A DNA stretch of 64,000 bases from Maribacter cobaltidurans (GCF_002269385.1 NZ_CP022957.1:2041001-2105000), one strand, 5' to 3'; positions 37,919 through 47,072 are shown, counted from the stretch's first letter. Program-made: numbers and translations. Notes: generated from the sequence alone by a model not told the origin.

Positions 37919-39855
37919 ATATTGGTAATCCAGTAATGCCCGAAAGGTTTCATGTAAAATTCCTTGTTCCCGTTTAATGTTAGCGGTTCTTCCGTAATAA
38001 GGTCCATAGAGGAACTCCCCGTTAAAATACCAATGGACAGTAACCATGATATGTCCAAGCTTTGTGAAACTTCATCGAAATTGGAGAAGACCCAGACCGA
38101 TTTATCCTCCAGTTTTCGTTCATACACAAAGATATGGGGGTTTGGAGTTTCATGCAGGATGATATTGTTTCGGTCTGCAAAAACGGAATTTTCCTTTCGA
38201 ATGGAAATCATTTTTTTTAGGGCTCCGTAAACTTGGGTAGCAGGACCATCTTTTTCATCTAATTGTTCGACTACTTTCCAATCCTGTTTGGGGCGATTCA
38301 CCCACCTACTGTCGTTTTTATGTTTGGGGTCTTCCATAAAAGAATAGTCGTTTAAGGTGGCAATTTCGTCACCGGCATAAATAATGGGAAGACCACCAAA
38401 GGATAGGATGATGCCATGCATCATAATTATTTTATCCAAGGCATAGGTAATACTATTCTGGTTTTTTTGTTCCAATGCAGTTTCTAGCCCTAACAGGGAG
38501 GCTGCACTGCCGGTAATACGACCGTCCCCATTTTTAGGATTGTACATAAACATAAGGCCCCTGGCCGGGGACCATTCCAAACGCCCACAGAAGTAATTTA
38601 AAATAAATTGCTTGTGGGGAAAAGGTTCCCAGCCCATTGCTCGTACGAAATCATCGTCGTACCCTAATCCTATATCATCATGGCATCGAATATAATTTAC
38701 CCATGTACAGTCAATGGGTTTACCGGGTATTTCTTTGAGGCTTTTCAGCATCAAAGAACATTTTTTTGTTGCTATGGAATTCCACAGAAGGGCCATTAAT
38801 GAGGCGTTGTAGGCTATTTCACATTCGTTGCCCTGATATTGGTCCTTTCCAAAATATTTGATAATATCACGTGGGGCCACAATAGCTTCGGCCAAAAGTA
38901 TGACGCCTGGCGCAATGACCTGTAGGCACATTCTAAATAAGGAAATAAGGGTATGGGCCTCCGGCAAGTTTTGCGAAATTGTTCCCAGTTTTTTCCAAAG
39001 AAATGCAAGGGCATCAAACCGTATGACATCTACTCCCATATTGGCCAAGGCCATTAAATTTCCCAACATTTCCAGAAAAACCTCTGGATTTCGGTAATTA
39101 AGATCCCACTGATAGTTATTGAAAACGGTCATGACCCATTTATCCATTTCCGGAACATAGGTAAAATTACCAGGGGCGGACTCGGGGAAGATTTCCGGTA
39201 AGGTTTTCTCAAAGGCATCGGGGGTTTCCCTATCATCATAGGTATAATAAAAGTCCTGATATTTTTTCTCCCCCTTTTTTGCTTTTTGGGCCCACTCAAA
39301 TTCATCCGAAGTATGGTTTACTACAAAATCCAACATCAAGAACATGTTCATTTCACGGGCCTTTTTGGAAAAATCCAAAAAATCATCCTTTGTTCCGTAT
39401 CTAGGGTCAACTTCGTGGTAATTGTTCACCGCATAACCTCCGTCATTTTCTCCGGCAGGTCTAGTGGTTATAGGCATCAGGTGAAGAAAATTTACTCCAA
39501 GGTCGTTCAAATAGGGGAGTTTAGTCTGCAGGTCCTTGAGGTTCTTGCTAAATCGGTCCACATAAAGTTGCATTCCCACCAACTTTTCACTCTGGTACCA
39601 GTTACTTTCCTGAAGTCTTTTTAAGTCTTGTTTTTTTAGTTCATGGGGCCTTTCCATGAAAAGGGATTCCAATTTTGCCGGAAGTTTTTTGGAAAACACC
39701 TCTTTATCGACCTCTGGATATAGCAAAAAGAACAAGTCCTTTATATACGTTAGATTAGTATGGAACCTCTGCTTAAATTGTTCGGTCGTGTTTTTTTGGC
39801 CTTTCCCTAAAATATTTTCGGAGGCTATTAATTTGTGCAAAGCCGCTTGGTTCAT
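37915..39855 (-). CDS. Amylosucrase-type glycoside hydrolase family 13 enzyme
   Basis: A 646-aa GH13 protein that most probably converts sucrose into alpha-glucan and fructose. The catalytic set is visible and at nearly the same positions as in Neisseria amylosucrase: nucleophile Asp281 (VIRFDALAF), acid/base Glu323 (LLAEAIV) and His392-Asp393 (IRCHDDIG). An N-terminal all-helical domain (1-95) and the length support amylosucrase over other GH13 types. No signal peptide is seen, so it acts in the cytoplasm. It follows the fructokinase gene by 1 bp, which fits the released fructose being phosphorylated. Confidence 0.82.
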   Translation of the reverse strand: MNQAALHKLIASENILGKGQKNTTEQFKQRFHTNLTYIKDLFFLLYPEVDKEVFSKKLPAKLESLFMERPHELKKQDLKRLQESNWYQSEKLVGMQLYVDRFSKNLKDLQTKLPYLNDLGVNFLHLMPITTRPAGENDGGYAVNNYHEVDPRYGTKDDFLDFSKKAREMNMFLMLDFVVNHTSDEFEWAQKAKKGEKKYQDFYYTYDDRETPDAFEKTLPEIFPESAPGNFTYVPEMDKWVMTVFNNYQWDLNYRNPEVFLEMLGNLMALANMGVDVIRFDALAFLWKKLGTISQNLPEAHTLISLFRMCLQVIAPGVILLAEAIVAPRDIIKYFGKDQYQGNECEIAYNASLMALLWNSIATKKCSLMLKSLKEIPGKPIDCTWVNYIRCHDDIGLGYDDDFVRAMGWEPFPHKQFILNYFCGRLEWSPARGLMFMYNPKNGDGRITGSAASLLGLETALEQKNQNSITYALDKIIMMHGIILSFGGLPIIYAGDEIATLNDYSFMEDPKHKNDSRWVNRPKQDWKVVEQLDEKDGPATQVYGALKKMISIRKENSVFADRNNIILHETPNPHIFVYERKLEDKSVWVFSNFDEVSQSLDISWLLSIGILTGSSSMDLITEEPLTLNGNKEFYMKPFGHYWITNI

Positions 39856-39856
39856 G

Positions 39857-40801
39857 CTAGGAATCTAATTGTTTTTGGGTGGGCAACGATTCTATGGCCC
39901 CGAAGTTAGTAGTGGTAATGGCACCTGCCTTGTTGGCAAGCGCAACAATTTTGGTTAGTCTGTCCTCATCGTTTAAAAGCGCATCCAAACTATCATGGGC
40001 GGAAATCTGTTTTAGCATACAGCCGATGAATGCATCTCCCGCACCTGTAGTATCCACTGGTGTTACCTCAATACTGGGTATGGTTTTAGAAAAGTTCTTT
40101 GTGCTCAACAGGGTGCCTTCCTTACCCAAGGTTATAACGATAATGGAGACGCCAATCTCATGAAGTACGGCACAAGCCTCTTTTAAATCTTTTTTTCCGG
40201 AAAGCAATTGGGCCTCTTCAAGGCTGAATTTTCCAAGATGGGATTTTTGGATAAAAGGCGTGCATTTTTTTACGAAGACATCCTCTTTATGTTTCCAAAG
40301 GTCTTCCCTATAATTTGGGTCAAAGCTTATAAAGGAGTCTTTGGTTAGGGCATCAAAAAAATATCTGTTATAGGATTCCTCTAAATTACCCCCCAACATG
40401 GCGGTGGCGGCACCAAAATGGACCATATTGTTCTTAAACTCTTTCTTTAAGGAGGTGTCGTACTTTAATTCCCGGTCCGCGCCCCTACTGAACACAAAAT
40501 CCCGTTCACCGTCCTCGTCAATGGAGACAAAGGCCAGTGTGGTAAAAATATCGGATTTCTGTGCCATTGACGTATCCACATGGTTTTCTTCCAGAATCTG
40601 CAACAAAAAATGGCCAAAAGGGTCGTCCCCAACACATCCTACAAAAACACTTTTGCCTTCCAGTTTGCTAATGGCACTGGCAACATTGGCCGGAGCACCA
40701 CCAGCTTTTTTGGTAAATTCCTTGGCCTTGGATAAATTCTTCCCTTGATTTTCAGCAACGAAATCAATCAGAAGTTCACCTATGCAGAATACCTTTTTCA
40801 T
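39857..40801 (-). CDS. Fructokinase-type PfkB kinase
   Basis: A 314-aa PfkB kinase. The N-terminal FCIGELLIDFVAENQGKNL and GGAPANVASAISKL are typical of fructokinases, and VDTTGAGDAFIGCML near 255-270 carries the catalytic Asp. ATG at 40801 (MKKVFCIGEL) is preferred over a longer frame to 40876 with unrelated residues. It shares an operon with amylosucrase (1-bp gap) and is the expected partner for sucrose use; fructose specificity is inferred from context and motif similarity. Confidence 0.84.
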   Translation of the reverse strand: MKKVFCIGELLIDFVAENQGKNLSKAKEFTKKAGGAPANVASAISKLEGKSVFVGCVGDDPFGHFLLQILEENHVDTSMAQKSDIFTTLAFVSIDEDGERDFVFSRGADRELKYDTSLKKEFKNNMVHFGAATAMLGGNLEESYNRYFFDALTKDSFISFDPNYREDLWKHKEDVFVKKCTPFIQKSHLGKFSLEEAQLLSGKKDLKEACAVLHEIGVSIIVITLGKEGTLLSTKNFSKTIPSIEVTPVDTTGAGDAFIGCMLKQISAHDSLDALLNDEDRLTKIVALANKAGAITTTNFGAIESLPTQKQLDS

Positions 40802-40906
40802 CTTCGTAAATTTATTGAAGGATATCTTTTGATCGTAACACAACGTTAATTTTGAGCCTTGGTTGTAAATATCCATCCAAGTATAAAAAGCAATGTTTAC
40901 AATAAC

Positions 40907-40930
40907 ATTCCATGTTACGTAACATGGAAT
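40907..40930. promoter_or_regulatory. Perfect 24-bp palindrome, operator candidate
   Basis: ATTCCATGTTAC and its exact inverse meet at the centre (ACGT), giving a perfect 24-bp inverted repeat 106 bp upstream of the fructokinase start and 189 bp before the SPFH gene. There is no T-run, so it is not a terminator. A dyad of this size fits a dimeric regulator of the LacI or GntR type. The spacer 40802-41118 (317 bp) holds no gene. Confidence 0.5.
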
Positions 40931-41118
40931 TTGAAATTCTAAGGTAGTCAGAAAAAATAGGTTCGGCGAAAATTTGTTGTGAATAATTAGTTTTTCAGGG
41001 TCATGAGCGCACTTTCCTTCCCAGTTGCAGGGAATTTTATTATGGGCTTATCAACTTCTTCTTTTGTGGGAATTACGAGAAATGACTACCTTTTTACAAC
41101 AATTAAAAACCTAAGAAA

Positions 41119-42252
41119 ATGGGAATATTCGATGAGATTAAAAAGAAGCTGAGCCACGAGTTTATAGACATTGTAGAATGGTTGGATACTACTAACGATA
41201 CCATTGTCCATAGATTTGAACGATATCAAAACGAAATAAAAAACAATGCCCAGTTGATCGTAAGGGAGGGTCAAAATGCCGTGTTTGTAAATGAAGGTCA
41301 GCTGGCGGATGTTTTCACTCCAGGAACCTATACATTGAATACCAGGAACTTGCCTATTCTCACTACTTTGAAAGGTTGGAAATATGGATTTGACAGTCCG
41401 TTTAAGGCTGAGGTATATTTTGTAAACACAAGATTGTTCACTGATGAGAAATGGGGAACAAAGAATCCTTTTATGTTAAGCGACAATCGTTTTGGGTTGG
41501 TAGAAATTCGGGCTTTTGGAACGTATAGTTTTAGGATAAACGATCCCGGAAAGTTCGTTGTGGATGTTGTAGGCACGGATGGTAATTTCACCAATTACGA
41601 AGTGAACGAACATTTAAAAAGTTTGATTGTCACCAGATTTACCGATACTGTTGGGGAGGCGAACCTACCTATTGAACTATATGCGGCCAATACCAGCGAG
41701 CTCTCGGAGACTTGCCAAGACGTTATGCAACCGGAGTTCAATAGGGTGGGCATCGAACTGGAAAAATTCTACATTGAGAATGTGTCCATGCCCGAAGAAC
41801 TTAAAAAGGAAATTTTTGAATACAGCCGATTGGATAAATTGGATATGACCAAACTCTCACAGTTCAAGGCCGCCAAGGCTATGGAAGCCGCCGCAAAAAA
41901 TGAGGGCGGAACTGCAGGTGCAGGTATGGGTATGGGAATGGGCTTTGTTTTGGCGCAGCAGATGGGCAATATGATGGGTCAATCCTCGCAACCCTTGGGA
42001 AATCAGGCACCCCAATCAGCCTCGGTTCCACCACCAATACCTCTCCAAGTGACCTATTTTTATGCAGTTAATGGCCAACAGACGGGACCGGTCTCTTTTG
42101 AAAGGCTGCAGGAACTATTTGCCAGTAGAACTATTAATAGGGATACCTTGGTTTGGAAGCAGGGAATGTCCAACTGGACTGCCCTTAAGGATGTGGAAGA
42201 ATTAAAGTCCTTTTTGGGAGGAAATACACCGCCCCCTTTGCCCGGCGCATAA
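41119..42252 (+). CDS. SPFH-domain protein with C-terminal GYF_2 domain (YdjI-like)
   Basis: A 377-aa protein. The N-terminal SPFH/band 7-like domain spans about 20-230 (VREGQNAVFVNEGQLADVFT, FGLVEIRAFGTYSF). A Gly/Met-rich linker follows (AGAGMGMGMGF), then a proline-rich stretch and a GYF_2 domain (YFYAVNGQQTGPVSFERLQE...VWKQGMSNW) at the C-terminus. No transmembrane segment is evident. Family members are involved in stress-related membrane complexes, but the role is unclear. The downstream zinc-ribbon gene begins 56 bp later and is likely co-transcribed. Confidence 0.85.
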   Translation: MGIFDEIKKKLSHEFIDIVEWLDTTNDTIVHRFERYQNEIKNNAQLIVREGQNAVFVNEGQLADVFTPGTYTLNTRNLPILTTLKGWKYGFDSPFKAEVYFVNTRLFTDEKWGTKNPFMLSDNRFGLVEIRAFGTYSFRINDPGKFVVDVVGTDGNFTNYEVNEHLKSLIVTRFTDTVGEANLPIELYAANTSELSETCQDVMQPEFNRVGIELEKFYIENVSMPEELKKEIFEYSRLDKLDMTKLSQFKAAKAMEAAAKNEGGTAGAGMGMGMGFVLAQQMGNMMGQSSQPLGNQAPQSASVPPPIPLQVTYFYAVNGQQTGPVSFERLQELFASRTINRDTLVWKQGMSNWTALKDVEELKSFLGGNTPPPLPGA

Positions 42253-42308
42253 TTTTGATTTGAATAGAAACAATAATTTCATTTTCAAAAGGAAGGGGAG
42301 AAGCTTCT

Positions 42309-43391
42309 ATGGAAGAAATCCAAAATTCAGAACATAAAAAAGCCTGTGCCAATTGTGGCGCAGAGATGAAATTCAAGCCTGGCTCCCATCAGCTTACCTG
42401 TGAATACTGTGGCTACGAGGAGTTTATTGAACAGTCCAAAAGCAGTTTCGAGGAATTGGAATTGGCCCACTACCTAAAGATTGTTGGTGAGAACGCATAC
42501 ACGGAAACCATTGAACTTTTGCATTGTAAAAACTGCGGAGCCAACCAACATGTCGAGGAGAATTATAAGTCCTTGGACTGTGTTTATTGCGGTGAACCAC
42601 TTATTCGGGAAGATGCTGAAGTAGAGGGTTGGATTACACCAGGGGCCCTTGTTCCTTTTCAGTTAGATGTCAAGAAAGCAAGGAATATTTTTAAAAATTG
42701 GGTAGGCAGTCTGTGGTTTGCCCCTAATAAACTTAAAAGAGCCGCACTGAACCCAGAAGGGCTACATGGTCTTTATGTTCCCTATTGGACTTTTGATGCC
42801 AATCTGCATGCAACCTATCAGGGCCAAAGAGGGGATTATTATTATGAGACACAGACCTATAATAGTAACAAGGGAAAAAGGACAAGACAGGTTAGGAAAA
42901 CCAGATGGACCTATGCTTCGGGCACTGTGAACGGTTTTGTGGACGATATTTTGATCAATGCCTCAAATAGGAAACGAAGGGAAATCCCATCAAAAGTAGC
43001 TTTTTGGAATTTAAAGGATTTGGTCGGTTTTAACACAAAATACCTGTCCGGCTTTGTAACTGAAAAATACACCGTGTCTCTTAAGGAAGGACATCACTTG
43101 TCCTTTCAAGAAGCCAAGAATATCGCCTATAATTGGATCAGAAGGGATATAGGAGGAGATACCCAAAGAATAGCAAATGCGGACATCAAACTTACCGATG
43201 AGACCTTTAAACATGTTCTTTTACCCATATACCTTAGTGCCTACAGGTACAATGGAAAGGAGTATTCTTTCTATATCAATGGCCAGACTGGGGCCGTAAG
43301 TGGGAAAAGACCCTATTCCTTCTGGAAAATATTCTTTTTAGTGCTCTTTATCCTTGTGTTAATTGGACTATTTGCGATTTTTGCAAAATGA
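42309..43391 (+). CDS. Zinc-ribbon membrane protein (often misnamed PriA-like)
   Basis: A 360-aa protein with two zinc ribbons: Cys-x2-Cys pairs in KACANCGAEMKF and LTCEYCGYEEF, and in LLHCKNCGANQHV and LDCVYCGEPL. A middle region has aromatic beta strands (HGLYVPYWTFDANLHATYQG), and one transmembrane segment ends the chain (IFFLVLFILVLIGLFAIF). It lacks helicase motifs, so the common primosomal-protein annotation is not supported. Its stop overlaps the phosphatase start by 4 bp (ATGA), a sign of coupling. Confidence 0.8.
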   Translation: MEEIQNSEHKKACANCGAEMKFKPGSHQLTCEYCGYEEFIEQSKSSFEELELAHYLKIVGENAYTETIELLHCKNCGANQHVEENYKSLDCVYCGEPLIREDAEVEGWITPGALVPFQLDVKKARNIFKNWVGSLWFAPNKLKRAALNPEGLHGLYVPYWTFDANLHATYQGQRGDYYYETQTYNSNKGKRTRQVRKTRWTYASGTVNGFVDDILINASNRKRREIPSKVAFWNLKDLVGFNTKYLSGFVTEKYTVSLKEGHHLSFQEAKNIAYNWIRRDIGGDTQRIANADIKLTDETFKHVLLPIYLSAYRYNGKEYSFYINGQTGAVSGKRPYSFWKIFFLVLFILVLIGLFAIFAK

Positions 43392-44122
43392 CATTACAAA
43401 GAACCCTAGTTATAGGGGATATACATTCAGGATTAAAAGCATTGGAAGTATTGCTCAAAAGGGCAAGGGTAACAGAGGAAGACCGTCTTATTTTTTTGGG
43501 GGATTATATTGATGCCTGGAGCGATGCCGTTGAAACCATAAATTATTTGATTCAGTTGAACACCACGCATGATTGCATATTCTTGAGAGGCAATCACGAT
43601 GAATTATGTTATGAATGGCTCACAGGCGGAAAGGATAATCCAACATGGTTCATGCATGGTGGGAAGGCCACAGCAGAATCGTATGCCAAGGCTGATGAAG
43701 CCACAAAAAAAAGACATGTTTTATTTTATGAGAGCTTGGTAAACTATCATTTGACCGAAGGCAACAAATTATTTTTACATGCTGGCTTTACGCATCTTAA
43801 AGGAATTGAACATGAATATTTTACCAAGGCTTTTTATTGGGACCGCACGCTTTGGGAGCTTGCATTGTCATTAAACCCCGATTTGGAAAAGGAAGATGAT
43901 CATTATCCTAAAAGGTTGAAACATTATGACGAAATATTCATTGGTCATACTCCGGTGACGAGAATGGGCAAAACTACACCCCAAAATTCTGCAAATGTAT
44001 GGAATGTGGATACTGGCGCGGCTTTTAGGGGCCCCTTGACGGCCTTGGATATTGATACCAAGAAATTCTGGCAGAGTGACCCTGTGCACACTTATTATCC
44101 CGGTGAAAAGGGGAGAAATTGA
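43388..44122 (+). CDS. PPP-family metallophosphoesterase (serine/threonine phosphatase-like)
   Basis: A 244-aa calcineurin-like enzyme. Metal-binding motifs are in order: GDIHSG (8-13), GDYIDAWSD, RGNHDE, LHAGF and IGHTPV. These are the GDxHG, GDxxDRG and GNHE motifs of the PPP family, so it should hydrolyse phosphoesters; the substrate is unknown. It is coupled to the zinc-ribbon gene upstream and lies 64 bp before the desaturase gene. Confidence 0.9.
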   Translation: MTLQRTLVIGDIHSGLKALEVLLKRARVTEEDRLIFLGDYIDAWSDAVETINYLIQLNTTHDCIFLRGNHDELCYEWLTGGKDNPTWFMHGGKATAESYAKADEATKKRHVLFYESLVNYHLTEGNKLFLHAGFTHLKGIEHEYFTKAFYWDRTLWELALSLNPDLEKEDDHYPKRLKHYDEIFIGHTPVTRMGKTTPQNSANVWNVDTGAAFRGPLTALDIDTKKFWQSDPVHTYYPGEKGRN

Positions 44123-44186
44123 AAAATGAATTGAAAATTAACGTTAAAAGGTTATATTATTAACGAACTTTGATAAAAAATAAAGA

Positions 44187-45185
44187 ATGGCAGAAAAAAA
44201 TATAAGACTGGAGGTAATGCAGGCCTTGGAGCCCAAAGTAGCTGGCTTTATGGATTCTTTTTTAATTCCGATTGAGAAAATATGGCAGCCCAGTGATTTT
44301 CTACCAGATTCTGAGGAAGATGGGTTTTTGGAGAAAGTGAAGGAAATTCGAGAGGAATCAAAGGAGTTGGGATATGACTTTTGGGTGACGATGGTCGCTG
44401 ATACTATAACAGAGGAAGCATTGCCTACCTATGAATCTTGGTTAATGGATGTAGTTGGTATAGATCAGCATGGGGATTATAAAACCAATGGCTGGGCGAA
44501 ATGGGTGAGAGCTTGGACCGGTGAGGAGAACAGGCATGGCGATGTGCTGAACAAATACTTGTATTTGTCCGGAAGGGTAAATATGAGGGAAATCGAAATA
44601 ACTACCCAGCACCTGATTTCGGATGGTTTTGATATTGGAACGGACAGAGATCCCTACAAAAACTTTGTTTATACCTCTTTTCAGGAATTGGCAACCAATA
44701 TTTCACATAAACGGGTTGGGCAAATGGCCAAGAAAAAGGGAAATGCCCTGTTAGGTAAAATGTGCACTATTATAGCAGGTGACGAAATGAGACATCATCT
44801 TGCCTACAGGGAATTTGTAAAAACAATTTTTGGTGAAGACCCTTCTGGAATGATGTTGGCCTTTGCTGATATGATGAAGAAGAAAATAGTCATGCCTGCT
44901 CACTTCCTACGTGAGTCCGGTGGTACGATTGGTTCTGCCTTTGAGAATTTTTCCAATTGTGCACAACGCCTTGGCGTATATACTGCTATGGATTACATAG
45001 ATATCTTAAAGAAACTAAATGACTTTTGGGATTTGGAATCCATTAGATCACTTAACGAAGATGCAGAAAAGGCGAGGGACTATCTATTAAAATTGCCTGC
45101 AAGACTGGAGCGTATTGCGGAGCGTATGAAGTTTCCGGAAGATCAGTATCATTTTAAATGGGTGGAGGCTAACGGAGCTTTGTAA
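44187..45185 (+). CDS. Acyl-ACP desaturase (di-iron)
   Basis: A 332-aa soluble desaturase of the plant-type stearoyl-ACP family. Di-iron ligands are in EENRHGDVL and DEMRHHLAY, the two ExxH motifs of this family, and an extra Glu lies near EEALPTYES. The enzyme introduces a double bond into acyl-ACP, thus adjusting membrane fluidity. It is followed by a strong terminator and has no close operon partner. The promoter was not identified. Confidence 0.92.
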   Translation: MAEKNIRLEVMQALEPKVAGFMDSFLIPIEKIWQPSDFLPDSEEDGFLEKVKEIREESKELGYDFWVTMVADTITEEALPTYESWLMDVVGIDQHGDYKTNGWAKWVRAWTGEENRHGDVLNKYLYLSGRVNMREIEITTQHLISDGFDIGTDRDPYKNFVYTSFQELATNISHKRVGQMAKKKGNALLGKMCTIIAGDEMRHHLAYREFVKTIFGEDPSGMMLAFADMMKKKIVMPAHFLRESGGTIGSAFENFSNCAQRLGVYTAMDYIDILKKLNDFWDLESIRSLNEDAEKARDYLLKLPARLERIAERMKFPEDQYHFKWVEANGAL

Positions 45186-45210
45186 AAAGACAGAACTGGT
45201 ATAATATTAA

Positions 45211-45242
45211 AAAACCCCAACCGATTTCGGTTGGGGTTTTTC
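45211..45242. terminator. Bidirectional terminator between desaturase and HHH gene
   Basis: Perfect 13-bp stem AAAACCCCAACCG / CGGTTGGGGTTTT (45211-45223 with 45228-45240), ending in a T-run on the plus strand and a T-rich run on the minus strand. It serves the two convergent genes. Confidence 0.88.
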
Positions 45243-45260
45243 GCTAGGTTGGATTGGTTA

Positions 45261-45815
45261 TTACAATTTTCCGTGTTTATGTTCTTCCTGCCATTTAAGC
45301 AAATCCTTCCATTTGCCTTCATAGCACATTTTGGCTTGCATGGGCCATGAAGCAGGATCATGCACTTGATAACGTTTTCCACCGCCGTCCAATATCTTTT
45401 GGCAATCGGCTACGGTAGCTTCGGAAAGTGCTTTCCATGTTTTTATTCCGGCATCCTTGAACATGCCCTCTATTTTTGGACCTATTCCCTCCACAACCTT
45501 AAGATCGTCCTGTTTTATGACTTTTCCAAAAACCGCTTTGGCGGCGCTACCGTCAAATGGAATGGAAGCTACAGCAGCTCCCGCGGCAAAGGAAGCGGAA
45601 TAGGCCCCAAGGTTGACGGAGGAAGTGGCTTTTTTATTGCAAGCTTCAAGTTCAGCTTTCAGTTTGGCGTTTTTCTCTTCCAAGATTTTTATTTGAGCAG
45701 AATTATCTATTGTCGTATTACCGGATTTACCAATTAAGTATCCTAATATTCCACAGATTACACCCACTAAAAGTGGTATTAACCAGCACCAGATATTCAT
45801 AGTTTCGAAATTCAT
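45261..45815 (-). CDS. Membrane-anchored helix-hairpin-helix protein of unknown function
   Basis: A 184-aa protein. An N-terminal transmembrane segment (WCWLIPLLVGVICGILGYLIG) is followed by a coiled-coil stretch (AQIKILEEKNAKLKAELEACNK), a small Ala-rich linker and a helix-hairpin-helix motif (DDLKVVEGIGPKIEGMFKDAG) of the type in DNA-binding or ligase-like proteins. It ends in Lys/His-rich residues. The combination of membrane anchor, coiled coil and HHH is reported in hypothetical proteins of Bacteroidota; I do not know a function. It lies downstream of the tandem-OmpA gene on the same strand. Confidence 0.72.
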   Translation of the reverse strand: MNFETMNIWCWLIPLLVGVICGILGYLIGKSGNTTIDNSAQIKILEEKNAKLKAELEACNKKATSSVNLGAYSASFAAGAAVASIPFDGSAAKAVFGKVIKQDDLKVVEGIGPKIEGMFKDAGIKTWKALSEATVADCQKILDGGGKRYQVHDPASWPMQAKMCYEGKWKDLLKWQEEHKHGKL

Positions 45816-45843
45816 TTTATATATATTTAATAGTTAGTTAGTC

Positions 45844-46752
45844 TTATTTGTTTAGGGTTACTACGGTCCTTCGGTTTTTGCCCTTTCCTTCCTCGGTGGC
45901 ATTGTCCACTATCGGTTCTTCCTGCCCTTTTGAGGAGGTGGTTATTCTATCCGTAGAAATACCATTTCTTATAAAGTAGTCTTTTGCGAAATTGGCCCGG
46001 TCCATTCCAAGTTTCATATTGGTCTCGGCCATTCCGGTATTGTCCGTATGACCTGTTATGCTTACTGTCGCTTCGGCTACTTTATCCAAATACCTGGAAA
46101 TGTCAGCTACTTTTTGACGCTGTTCCATATCAAGATTGATGGAGGCCTCTGCTGTATTGAAGTATAGTACCAAGGGGTCTGCATTGATTTTATCAAACAA
46201 TGCCGATAACTCCTCATCCGCATTTTCTGACCTAATATCAACATTGTAGGCCATAGGCCCATAATAGATTCCATCCTTGGGAACCATTTCGTCCATCAAT
46301 GTACTGCTTGTGTTGATTTGTGCGGAGGGGATTCCTTGCTCCACCAAATTATTTTTGACGGCATTGGCCCTGGCAAGCCCTAGGTTGGGATAAGCGGTAT
46401 TGTTTTCTTCATTACTCGCATAATAGCCTATTACGTTGATGACCTTATTCCCATTCTCTAAAAAATATGCCTTTAATTGTGAGATTCCCGTTCCGATTCC
46501 CGTGGCCAGTGGCATCAAAATCGAGGATGAGGAAACATTAAAATTGTAGTTGTCCTTAACCTCATAAGAAAAGTCTCCGTCACTAAAGGCAAACGGATAT
46601 GATGTTGATTTAATCTCTTCCCCTACCATGGGTTCTTGTGAAGGTTCCTCTAATGCACTGGATCCACATTCGCTACAATAATTAATGAAAAAATAGGTGC
46701 CGGCAATAATGGTAATCAACATCAACAATAAGTTGGTTGTTGTTTTGTTCAT
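45844..46752 (-). CDS. OmpA-like protein with two OmpA domains (first degenerate)
   Basis: A 302-aa envelope protein. The N-terminal hydrophobic segment (LLLMLITIIAGTYFFINY) is followed by cysteines (YCSECGSS), possibly an anchor. Two OmpA-type segments follow: the first (VINVIGYYASNEENNT, GLARANAVKNNLVEQGIP) is incomplete, the second (VSITGHTDNTGMAETN, LGMDRANFAKDYFIRNGI, GKGKNRRTVVTL) has the TD and Arg peptidoglycan-binding residues. The second should bind diaminopimelate in peptidoglycan; the first lacks those residues and is probably structural. Confidence 0.8.
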   Translation of the reverse strand: MNKTTTNLLLMLITIIAGTYFFINYCSECGSSALEEPSQEPMVGEEIKSTSYPFAFSDGDFSYEVKDNYNFNVSSSSILMPLATGIGTGISQLKAYFLENGNKVINVIGYYASNEENNTAYPNLGLARANAVKNNLVEQGIPSAQINTSSTLMDEMVPKDGIYYGPMAYNVDIRSENADEELSALFDKINADPLVLYFNTAEASINLDMEQRQKVADISRYLDKVAEATVSITGHTDNTGMAETNMKLGMDRANFAKDYFIRNGISTDRITTSSKGQEEPIVDNATEEGKGKNRRTVVTLNK

Positions 46753-46944
46753 TGTGCTTAAATGTTTAGTGTTTGTAACACAATGTATTAAAAATTTCTT
46801 AAAATTATTATATTTTTTTATGCTTAATGCTTGATTATCAATTGGAAATAATTATCCATTCGTACAGATATTGTTCCCATTTGCACATGCAAATAGAGCA
46901 GCCATATAAATCTATTTTTATACAATGATATTTTTTTGGAACTT

Positions 46945-47072
46945 AAATCAACAAATAAGATAGTTTCTATTGCTCCCGACAAAGTTTCGGCATTGCAATA
47001 GGATATTTAATATTTGAGTTAGTTGGTTTAAGTAAAAGGCTCCATTCTTAAAAAAAGCAATGGAGCTTTTTT
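46945..47072 (+). ncRNA. Candidate structured RNA with terminator
   Basis: In the gene-free region 46753-47190 a nested hairpin occurs at 46967-47001: outer arms CTATTGC/GCAATAG and inner arms CCGA/TCGG. It is followed 37 bp later by a terminator-like hairpin (GCTCCATT/AATGGAGC, 47039-47046 with 47059-47066) and a T6 run. A T-rich -7-like word lies near 46929-46937. The start is a guess and no expression is known. Nothing else recognisable was seen between 46753 and 46945. Confidence 0.35.
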
